Assembly (NCBI GenBank): GCA_947474445.1
Contig: CANJJY010000268.1
Location: 1 to 6,411, forward strand
Length of the DNA stretch: 6,411 nucleotides
Source of the DNA: Oligoflexaceae bacterium
Lineage (GTDB): Bacteria > Bdellovibrionota_B > Oligoflexia > Oligoflexales > Oligoflexaceae
Direction: 5' to 3'
Positions 1 to 6,411 of this stretch are shown piece after piece. Each line of letters begins with the position of its first letter. The stretch's first letter is position 1. Under the pieces are notes generated by a model that made no database searches, was not told where the DNA came from, and worked only from the letters and a program-made list of their open reading frames with translations. Made by a program: the position numbers and the translations under genes.

Positions 1-3000
1 AACAGTTTCGAAGAATGCCAGACGTACGATTGCCTCTAGATCAGTATCATGATCCTGATGCATCGGCACCCGACAAGACTTATGGAACTGAAGCCGCAGT
101 GCTCGATGGGTTTGAATTCGACTGGAAGGGGCGTCGCATTCCCAAGAAAGTCGTTGAAAGTACAGACTTGGTTCATTGGCTTGCGCTCGAAGTCGCCATG
201 AAGGCATTGGAAGATTCCGGATTGGATTTGACTAAGCTGCAAGACCTTGAGACAGGAGTGATTCTCGGCAATACTTTGACCGGAGAATGGACCCGTACCA
301 ACGCCATGCGAACGCGCTGGCCTTACGTAGAACGTGTCCTGCATGAGACGGCTGTTCAGAAAGGACTGCAGGGAGAAGATCTGGATAGCTATATTGCGGC
401 TGTTGAAACCGCTTACAAATCGGTCTTTCCAGAAGTGACGGAAGATACCTTGGCCGGAGCGCTATCTAATACGATAGCTGGGCGAATCTGCAATTTTCTT
501 GACTTGCATGGAGGCGGATACACCGTAGACGGTGCGTGCTCTTCTTCGCTCTTGGCGATTATCACGGCTGCTCGCAATCTGGCGAATGGCGATATCGATG
601 TAGCCTTTGCCGGTGGAATCGATGTCAGTCTCGATACCTTTGAATTGATAGGTTTTGCTAAGACCGGTGCTATTACCCCCAATGAAATGCGCGTCTATGA
701 CAAGAAAGGAAACGGCTTTGTTCCGGGAGAAGGCTGCGGCTTTGTCGTGATGAAGCGTCTGTCAGATGCCGTAAGGGACGGAGATCGCATCTATGCCGTC
801 CTCAAGGGATGGGGAATTTCGTCTGATGGCAAAGGGGGGATGACGGCTCCGTCTATCTCAGGTCAGACTTCGGCTATACGTAAGGCCTATAAGATGGCGG
901 GATACCCTCTCGCGACGTGCAAATTCATCGAGGGCCATGGAACGGGAACGGCCTTGGGTGATAAGGTTGAAATTTCAGCCTTGGTCGAAGCGCTCGATGG
1001 CCAAGCTCCTCTTGAGAAAATTGGACTGACCTCGCTCAAGTCCATTGTGGGGCATACCAAAGCAGCGGCCGGAGTCGGTGCCTTTATCAAGGCTGCGATA
1101 GCGGTCAATCAGCGTGTCCTTCCGCCCATGGCTGGTGTTGATGATCCTCACGCTCTGTTTGCTGATGCAGCAAAGGCATTTTTTCCTATCGTTCAGGGTC
1201 AAACCTGGACCGCTGATGCCTGCGTGCGCGCCGGTGTTTCGGCCATGGGATTCGGTGGCATCAATACCCACGTGACGCTTGAAAGCTATGGAGCACCTGC
1301 AGAAAATATCCAGGCTAGTCGCGAAAACGAGGTTCTCTTCAGCAGCTACGATCGAGCCGAAATACTGGTCTTTTCGGCCCCTTCTCAAGTTCAACTTCAA
1401 AAGAAGATTGATCTAGCTCTCGGCTACGTCCGACTTGTCAGTCGCGCCGAGCTTGGGGATCTCGCGGCTGACCTCTCCCGCTATGTTCAGAATCATGAAC
1501 CCTTTAGAGCCAGCCTCGTTGCGCAGAAGCCGGAAGATGCCTTTCAAGGCCTGCAGAAGCTAAAGATGCTACTGGAAAAGACCTTAGTGCCAGGGACGAC
1601 AGTCGATCAGGTCGAAGCCAATTTCAACTTGAGCTTCGGTCATAGCAGCAAAGCTCCTCGCCTTGCCCTGCTCTTTCCTGGGCAAGGCTCTCAAAAAGTC
1701 GATATGGGACGCAAGTTGATTCAACGATATGCCGCTGCAAGTGTTCGCAGTCATGAAGCTGAGGTGATCGCCCAAGAAGTAGCCGACTTCAGTCTCCAAA
1801 ACGCGATTTTCTCGCATCCAGACGTGCCCACAGAAAAGCAGGTTGCGCAGTTGGCCCAGACCGAAGTTTCACAAGCGGCCATCAGTTTGACTAATGTACT
1901 CTGGCTCGATACCCTCGAAAGATTCGGGCTGCGTGCGACTCGCGTCGGAGGGCATAGCTTGGGAGAACTTTCCGCGCTTTATGCCGCTAAGGCTTTTGAT
2001 TTTTCTACCTTCATGAAACTTGCGCTGCTGCGCGGACGCTTTATGGCCTGTAGTGCTGAACGACCGGGGGCTATGATTCACCTTGCTTGCCCTGCAGAGA
2101 CGGCCATCAAAATGATGGCTCAGGTAAACGGATACAGTGCGATTGCCAATTGCAATGCACCAGACCAGACCGTTGTATCAGGCGATCCGCAGGCGCTAGC
2201 GTCGATTTTGGAGATAGCAAAGAATCAAGGGATGCGAGCAGGGCTCCTCCCGGTTTCGAATGCTTTCCACTCGGAGTTCATGAAAAATGCGGCGGATCAA
2301 TTCAGAGTAGCGCTAAAAGACTTCCCCATGCAAAATCCACGCATCCCATTTGTAAGTGGGATGGATGGCAAAATTTGGTCCGAGCAGAGAGATGTAGCTG
2401 ACTATCTCTGTGAGCAGATACTGCGACCTGTTGATTTCATCTCTCTGGGTCAAGCGATACGCAAGGATGTGGACTTAATCATCGAAGTCGGTCCATCTGC
2501 AATTCTGAGCGGACTCATGAAGCGAATTCCCGGTGAGCCTAAGGTTCCTCTTTGTCTGCCGACGGAATCGCAGCCTCACAGTGACCAGGACCTCAAGATC
2601 ATTCTTGGAGCCTGCTTTACACGGGGCGCAAATCTTCGCTGGGAAGAACTCTATAGCAATCGCTTCCATCGCCCCTTTATTCGTCCCCAAGAAAGACAAT
2701 TTATCGTCAGCCCGACCGAGAAAAGCTTGAGGTGGGACGCCACTCAACTCGTGCCGCTGAGTTTCGCTCCCAAAGCTTCACGCCTCACAGCAAAAATGGA
2801 AGCTCTTGAGCCTGTAGAGCAGCGCAGAGTATCTTTGGAAAAAAGTCCTGCAAAAGTAGTGAGCGTGGACAGCAAACCTCTCCAGGTTGAAGAAGTCATA
2901 TTTCGTACAATTCACGAGATGACCGGCTTTGAAGTCGCAAGCCTCAGTGCTGATATGCGCGTCCTAAACGATCTCAACATGGATTCCATCAAGGCCGGCG

Positions 3001-6000
3001 AATTACTCGCCACCGTCACGATGCATTATGGGGTGGCGGGAGAGCTTGAAGGTTTTGACTACACAAATGCTAGTATTAGACAGATAGCTGATGCCATTCG
3101 CGGAAAATTGCCTGCATCCACGGAGAGTTCTATACTCAGCCAAACTCCCTTGGATGCCGCATCCAATCAAGTGATCCATAAGCCTGCTGCCCTACCGATT
3201 AGCAAGCCTCAGCTCGAGAAGGCTCAGAAGAGTCAGAATATAGCGGAGAGTTCGCGCAGCAAAAACATGGAGCCTTGGGTACGAAACTTTAGCGAAGTCC
3301 TGCAAGCTGCTCCTATTCCTTATGCGAGCGAAGAAGCTTGGCAGGATTGTCGCGTTGAAATCCTCAGTGTTCCGCGAGAAGCAGCCTGGGATAAATCGAT
3401 CCGTGCAGAGCTGAGTCTTAAAGGGGCGCAGTTCACAGAGAATACTCTGGGACAAGCTGATGTGAGCATTATTCTTCTACCGCAGAGCGGTGGAGAGGCT
3501 ATGCAGGATCTGGAAGAGTCTATGGGGCTCCTTCTCCAGGTGGGACAAACCCCTTGGAAGAAGGGACAGACTCTGGTCTTTCTGCAAGTTGATGATGGTG
3601 CGTTTGGATCGAGCCTGAAGGGACGCTCTTACGTGAGTGCCAAAGCCTTTGCTCAAAGCCTCTCACATGAGCGTTCTGATCTCAACATTCGCATCCTGTC
3701 GATTGCCAAAGACAAACTTGAGGATGTGGCATGGATAATCGCCGCAGTTGCGGCAGAAAAAGAGCTTCCGGGTTCGCTGCATGTGGCCTCTTATCAGACT
3801 GATCGAGAGAGATATAGACCGCAACTTGAGCTTGATGACGTAAAGTCCTACCACAAAAGTCCGCTGAGCTTTGACTCTGATGAGGTTGTCATCGTCAGTG
3901 GCGGAGCAAAAGGAATTACGGCAGCTTGCGCTTTGGCAATGGCTCAAATGTTCGGTTCACGTATGGCGCTTCTCGGTTCATCTCCCTATACAAAGGACCA
4001 TGAACTCGATGAAAATCACCCCATCCGTAAGACTCTCTTGAGCTATGAGAAGGCTGGGCTGAGTGCACAGTATTTTTCCTGTGACATTGCCGATGCCGCC
4101 GACGTCAGGCGAACGATTGCAGACATCCGTGAAAACTTTGGCAAGCCCACTGCTCTCCTGCATGGAGCCGGAGTCAATCAGGCCAAACCCTTGAATCTGG
4201 TATCGGCTGCTGAAGCACGACGGGAAGTCGGTGTTAAAGTCCGCGGCATGAGCAACCTTCTTGATGCGCTAAAAGACGACGGTCTCAAGCTCGTCATGGG
4301 GCTGACTTCAGTGATCGGTGTCGTCGGCATGCCTGGCAATGCTTGGTATGGCTTCGCGAATGAAGCACTTGATCTTTTGATAAGGCGCTATCGATCGCAA
4401 CACCCCGATTGCAGAACGCAGACTTTTGCTTACAGTGTGTGGTCTGAGCTTGGCATGGGTGCCCGGATGGGTGCCGACAAGGCACTTGAACAGAAAGGTA
4501 TCAGTTCGGTCGTCCCTGAAGAGGGGATACACCGCTTCCTCGACCTGCTTCAAGCTCAAGGTCCCGATCAACAGACTGTGATCTGCTCGCGCCTCGTATC
4601 GCTCGGGGCCGAGGCACCTCGCGCGGATAGGGAGCCCAACGATAAGAACTTTATCGATGAGATTCTGCACTTTCATCAGGGTGTCGAATGTATCGCCAGA
4701 ACGCATCTGAATCATCAGGCGCATCCCTATCTCCTTGATCATAACTACAAGGGCGCCTATCTGATGCCCACTGTCCACGGCCTCGAGGCCATGAGTCAGG
4801 TCGTAAGGACCTTGGTCGACCTAAAGGATTTCGGTGGGAAGCTGGCCATTGAAAACATCCAGCTAGCCCGGCCGATCACTGTCGGAGCTCAAGGCTGCGA
4901 TATTGAAGTTTATGCTCTCATCCTTGAACCTGAAAAGTCGGGAGCACCCAAAAGGATTCGAACGGGCATTAGAACCGCTCTGAGCGGATTCAAGCTCGAT
5001 CATTTCTCAGCGGAATTTGTCATGGAATCTTTGAGTGAGTCTGTAATCTCAGAGATCGCCTCGGATGCCGCCCCTATTGCGCTCCATGCACAAACTCAGC
5101 TTTATGGTCCGATTCTTTTCCAAGGGCCGAGCTTTCAGAGGCTCAGGAGCTTTCAGCATCTTGAATCTGACAACGAAACCGAGGGATCGACGATTTTCGA
5201 AGCAGAGGCCACTCAGGCAGATCTATCCGAACACGTGTTGGGCGATCCTTACTTTCGCGACTCTTTGCTTCAGTCCGCGCAAATCATCATCCCGCAGAAT
5301 CAATGCCTGCCTATAGAAATCGAAAGAATTGAACTCCATTGTGGATTTGATAGGCATGTAAAGAGAATCTGCTCAACTGAAGTCCATAAGGCAGATGGCA
5401 AAACCTATCTAGCTACCGTCACTGTTTGCGATGAACAGGGGCGAGTGCTTGAAAAAATGATCAACTATCGCCTTCAGTTCTTGGAAAAGAGATTGCACCT
5501 TCCGAAAGCCATGGACCTGATTGCGCCTCGTATAGACCTCGTTGATACGGCTCCTGTCCTGGCAGAACCTCAAGACGGAAGCGACCTTTTAGCGCCCTAT
5601 CGCGCAATCTCTGCGAGATTGTTGATCGATGCCGAAGCGCATGGACCTCAAGATCAGTCGGTCTTTGTGCATCGATTCATTCCGGACTTTAAGACGTTTT
5701 CAAATATCAGTCGCTCCATCTACTTTTCCCACTTCTTCAATTGGATGGGCAGTGCCAGGGAAATGTCTTCGCTTCCCGTTCTCGATCGGATCCGTGCATT
5801 GACCGAAACAGGACGCTGGGGACTAGTCACTAACTGGGCTAGCATTGAAGTGCTCGGCGAGTGCCGCAACAAAGATAGAGTTGTTGAAGCGAGGATGTGG
5901 TGCGGGAAGATCTCAGGATCGAAGAACTCATCGGCTACTCTGACTTTCGACTGGGTTTCGAAAGGAGAGAACGGTATCGAGGAGCGTATTGCAACGGGAC

Positions 6001-6411
6001 AAATGGGTTTTACCTGGGTTGAAATTCTTGATCATGGGATCGTTCGTCCCGCCGAGTTTCCCGATTACTATAAAGATTTCATCAGCTCGATGATTGCCAA
6101 AAACGATAGCCAAGATAGTTTTCTGCCAGCTCCTGAGCCCTACCGCAATTTATACAAGGGAGATCTCCTATTTCGGGCCAAAGAAGGACCTCATTCAGCA
6201 ATTCCGATTACCGATAAGGTTTTTGAAACGAGTCTGTTCGATGCCAACCTAGTCGGCAACCTCTATTTCGGAAATTATTCGATCTGGATGGGTAAGCTCA
6301 GAGATAGCTACCTCTATAGCTTGGCTCCGGAACTGTTTCGGGGAGTCGGAGAGCGAGGTGAGTTTACTTGCGTCAAATCCCGAATTCAGCACCTTCGTGA
6401 AGCCATGCCTT
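1..6411 (+). CDS. Enediyne/PUFA-type iterative type I polyketide synthase with fused C-terminal hotdog thioesterase-like domains (partial at both ends)
   Basis: One uninterrupted frame (first full codon at base 3) runs through the window without a stop, giving 2,136 residues. Domains in order: KS about 1-432, KS-AT linker 450-530, AT 553-845, ACP 962-1036, structural KR half 1106-1290, catalytic KR 1293-1520, double-hotdog DH 1550-1835, hotdog 1 at 1884-2012, hotdog 2 from 2050 to the window end. All key catalytic residues of KS, AT, ACP, KR and DH are present, so the enzyme looks functional. By family it should be a cytoplasmic enzyme that repeatedly condenses malonyl units on its own ACP, reducing and dehydrating each time, to make a linear polyene. 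No enoylreductase or methyltransferase is visible. The true start lies upstream: homologues have about 30-40 more residues before the first motif here, and the in-frame ATG at base 15 sits inside the KS fold. The stop lies downstream. Product identity (enediyne precursor or other polyene) is inference. Confidence 0.97.
3..1298 (+). other. Ketosynthase (KS) domain, enediyne PKSE type, N-terminus missing
   Basis: This domain catalyses decarboxylative Claisen condensation of the growing chain with malonyl-ACP. The catalytic triad is visible: Cys179 in DGACSSS (bases 537-539), His312 in EGHGTGT and His351 in KSIVGHTK, with the supporting Lys346. Family-specific stretches set it apart from ordinary modular KSs: FRRMPD near the start, STDLVHWLAL at 54-63, GNTLTGE at 89-95, TIAGRIC at 157-163, GFAKTGAIT at 217-225, GNGFVPGEGCGFVV at 237-250 and GISSDGKGG at 271-279. 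The C-terminal landmark AMGFGGINTHV ends near residue 424. From memory of the family, these match SgcE/CalE8-type warhead synthases most closely and PUFA synthases less so. About 30-40 residues, including the usual N-terminal IVGMA-like strand, lie before the window. No key residue is lost in the visible part. Confidence 0.95.
1350..1592 (+). other. KS-to-AT linker (adapter) subdomain
   Basis: Residues about 450-530 carry the pattern of the small alpha/beta adapter that packs between KS and AT in type I synthases: a hydrophobic strand ending in FSA (457-459), a leucine-rich helix (464-478), then LGDLAADLSRYV (484-495) and a second strand FRASLVAQ. It has no catalytic role; in known structures it fixes the spacing of KS and AT. 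The stretch from about 531 to 552 that follows is a poorly conserved connector. Confidence 0.75.
1659..2537 (+). other. Acyltransferase (AT) domain, probably malonyl-CoA specific
   Basis: This domain loads extender units from CoA onto the ACP in cis. It opens with the oxyanion-loop motif FPGQGSQ (558-564). The nucleophile Ser652 lies in GHSLGE (650-655), Arg677 in LLRGRFM is in the position that binds the extender carboxylate, and the catalytic His756 is in NAFHS (753-757). EVGPSAILSGL (828-838) is the usual C-terminal landmark. The AFHS-type signature is the one linked to malonyl rather than methylmalonyl selection; the leading Asn replaces the His of the common HAFH form. The post-AT wrap (GANLRWEELY at 875-884, then RPFIRP) follows, as in complete KS-AT units. 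Length and motif spacing are normal, so I expect an active malonyltransferase. Substrate choice is inferred from the motif only. Confidence 0.93.
2538..2885 (+). other. Post-AT wrap and flexible AT-ACP linker
   Basis: Residues 846-961. The first part (to about 905) contains the conserved wrap GANLRWEELY...RPFIRP, which in known KS-AT structures folds back over the linker and KS. The remainder (about 906-961) is rich in Lys, Ser, Pro and Glu, has no recognisable motif and looks like a tether giving the ACP freedom to move. I see no extra catalytic domain here. Confidence 0.65.
2886..3110 (+). other. Single acyl carrier protein (ACP) domain
   Basis: Residues about 962-1036 form a four-helix carrier domain. 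Helix 1 is VEEVIFRTIHEMTGF (962-976). The phosphopantetheine attachment serine is Ser995 in DLNMDSIKAGELL (codon at 2985-2987), a variant of the canonical LGxDSL motif. The last helix is SIRQIADAIRG (1024-1034). Its place between AT and KR is diagnostic of enediyne PKSEs and, in tandem form, of PUFA synthases; modular PKSs put the ACP after the reductive domains. Only one copy is present. It must be activated by a phosphopantetheinyl transferase, which is not visible in this window. Confidence 0.92.
3111..3317 (+). other. Low-complexity ACP-KR linker
   Basis: Residues about 1037-1105 are rich in Ser, Gln, Lys, Ala and Pro with no hydrophobic core pattern, as expected for a flexible tether between the mobile ACP and the reductive part. 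No second DS(L/I) carrier motif occurs, so there is no tandem ACP. Folded sequence resumes near NMEPWVRNFSEV (1088-1099). Confidence 0.6.
3318..3872 (+). other. Structural (pseudo-Rossmann) subdomain of the ketoreductase
   Basis: Residues about 1106-1290 lie between the ACP and the NADPH-binding motif. The alternation of strands (VSIILLP at 1154-1160, TLVFLQVDD at 1190-1198, LNIRILSI at 1227-1234) and helices, with AFAQSLSHERSDL at 1215-1227 resembling the FA(R/K)(S/T)LxxERP element, fits the truncated short-chain dehydrogenase half that stabilises PKS ketoreductases. It has no cofactor-binding glycine motif of its own and should be non-catalytic. It ends in RYRPQL (1270-1275), the usual junction before the catalytic half. 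Assignment rests on pattern and position rather than strong motif identity. Confidence 0.65.
3879..4562 (+). other. Ketoreductase (KR) catalytic domain, PUFA/enediyne type
   Basis: This is an NADPH-dependent short-chain dehydrogenase fold that reduces the beta-keto group after each condensation. The nucleotide-binding motif SGGAKGIT (1299-1306) is the GGAKG(I/V)T form seen in PUFA and enediyne synthases rather than the TGGTGxLG of modular PKSs. Strand-end motif CDIAD (1360-1364) and HGAG (1387-1390) follow. The catalytic set is complete: Lys1412 in GVKVRG, Ser1436 in LTSVIG, Tyr1449 in AWYGFAN and Asn1453. Ser-to-Tyr spacing of 13 residues is as in active PKS KRs. The C-terminal strand and helix include FAYSVWSELGMG (1476-1487). 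I do not assign stereochemical type because the diagnostic loop is too diverged to read with confidence. Confidence 0.93.
4650..5507 (+). other. Dehydratase (DH) domain, double hotdog
   Basis: This domain removes water from the beta-hydroxyacyl-ACP to leave a double bond. The first hotdog (about 1550-1680) carries HPYLLDH (1574-1580) and the HxxxGxxxxP motif, with catalytic His1580, Gly1584 and Pro1589, then GLEAMSQ (1593-1599) at the start of the central helix. The second hotdog (about 1695-1835) begins LYGPILFQGPSFQR (1700-1713) and holds the DxxxQ motif, Asp1753 to Gln1757 in RDSLLQSA, which provides the acid of the PKS dehydratase dyad. It ends with GRVLEKMINYRLQF (1813-1826), close to the normal DH C-terminus. 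Both catalytic elements are intact. With no enoylreductase following, the double bonds should remain, giving a conjugated polyene. Confidence 0.92.
5652..6038 (+). other. First C-terminal hotdog unit, TEBC-like, probably degenerate at the active-site Tyr
   Basis: Residues about 1884-2012, after a roughly 50-residue linker from the DH. A strand (SVFVHRFIPDF) leads into the motif Asn1901-x5-Tyr-Phe-x5-Trp-Met-Gly-x2-Arg1919, the hotdog central-helix region. The domain closes with IATGQMGFTWVE (1996-2007), the final strand typical of 4HBT/thioesterase hotdogs. Aligned with the second unit and with remembered CalE7-type thioesterases, the active-site Asn and Arg are kept, but Phe1911 stands where Tyr is expected (Asn+10). 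It may be a structural partner of unit 2, or have altered chemistry. Other double-hotdog enzymes such as LnmK-type acyltransferase/decarboxylases are a possible alternative relationship. No phosphopantetheinyl transferase motif is seen in this region, where characterised PKSEs would have one. Confidence 0.7.
6150..6410 (+). other. Second C-terminal hotdog unit, CalE7/SgcE10-type thioesterase domain (truncated by window end)
   Basis: Residues 2050-2136 of a domain that usually has about 140. The stretch FDANLVGNLYFGNYSIW (2079-2095) followed by MGKLRDSY is a close match to the enediyne thioesterase family (TEBC), which hydrolyses the polyene from the synthase ACP. Those enzymes lack the usual acidic hotdog residue and are described as using Asn, Tyr and Arg; all three are here at the same spacing: Asn2082, Tyr2092 and Arg2100 (Asn +10 and +18). 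APELF (2108-2112) and the strand FTCVKSRIQHLREAMP continue the match. The last strands and the end of the protein lie beyond the window. In enediyne clusters this enzyme is encoded by its own gene next to the PKS, so its fusion here is unusual. It is likely the chain-release activity. Confidence 0.85.

Noticed and set aside
15..17. In-frame ATG near the left edge as the start codon of the PKS
   Set aside because: The codons before it (FRR) continue a conserved KS N-terminal motif (FRRMPD), so the protein must begin upstream. No ribosome-binding site or promoter can be placed in the 14 preceding bases.
975..1400. Minus-strand open frame of 141 codons antisense to the end of the KS
   Set aside because: It lies opposite the conserved His351 and NTHV motifs of the KS, and its translation has no recognisable family features.
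2087..2401. Plus-strand open frame of 104 codons in another frame inside the AT
   Set aside because: It overlaps the conserved AT core (NAFHS), and its translation is Cys/Arg/Ser-rich without domain features. Other plus-strand frames at 2533-2730 and 5065-5316 are rejected for the same reason.
3111..3317. Possible second ACP in the linker after the first
   Set aside because: PUFA synthases have tandem ACPs, so I looked for another DSL/DSI motif with flanking helices. The stretch is low-complexity and has none.
4308..4778. Minus-strand open frame of 156 codons antisense to the KR/DH region
   Set aside because: It lies opposite clearly coding KR and DH sequence with intact catalytic motifs. 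Its translation shows no recognisable domain; it is a shadow of the sense frame.
5508..6411. Type I alpha/beta-hydrolase thioesterase or terminal reductase domain as the release module
   Set aside because: No GxSxG hydrolase motif in a suitable context and no GxxGxxG reductase motif is present; the sequence reads as hotdog units instead.

Overview
The whole 6,411-base window lies inside one plus-strand reading frame that is open at both ends: 2,136 complete codons, first full codon at base 3, no in-frame stop. It encodes the central part of a large iterative type I polyketide synthase (PKS). I see no other gene, RNA gene, mobile element, CRISPR array, promoter or terminator. Residues are numbered so that residue n begins at base 3n.

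Domain order is ketosynthase (KS, missing roughly its first 30-40 residues), KS-AT linker, acyltransferase (AT), one acyl carrier protein (ACP), structural half of a ketoreductase, catalytic ketoreductase (KR), double-hotdog dehydratase (DH), then two tandem single-hotdog units, the second cut by the window end. The KS-AT-ACP-KR-DH order and many motifs (NTLTGE, TIAGRIC, DGACSSS, GISSDGKGG, SLKSIVGHTK in the KS; GGAKGIT in the KR) match the family of enediyne (PKSE: SgcE, CalE8) and polyunsaturated fatty acid (PfaA) synthases. There is no enoylreductase or methyltransferase, so repeated KS/KR/DH cycles should give an unbranched conjugated polyene.

The unusual part is the C-terminus. Characterised PKSEs carry a phosphopantetheinyl transferase domain after the DH and use a separate small hotdog thioesterase (CalE7/SgcE10/DynE7, 'TEBC') to release the polyene. 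Here two hotdog units related to that thioesterase follow the DH in the same polypeptide. The second keeps the Asn/Tyr/Arg set expected for CalE7-type catalysis; the first keeps Asn and Arg but has Phe in place of Tyr. This suggests synthase and releasing enzyme fused in one chain, with an asymmetric duplicated thioesterase.

The organism cannot be named. Sampled lines are near 50% G+C with mixed third positions, unlike the high-G+C actinomycetes in which most enediyne synthases are known; a moderate-G+C, possibly Gram-negative bacterium is plausible. The synthase family is well supported. That the product is an enediyne is not shown: it could equally be a simple polyene or another metabolite.
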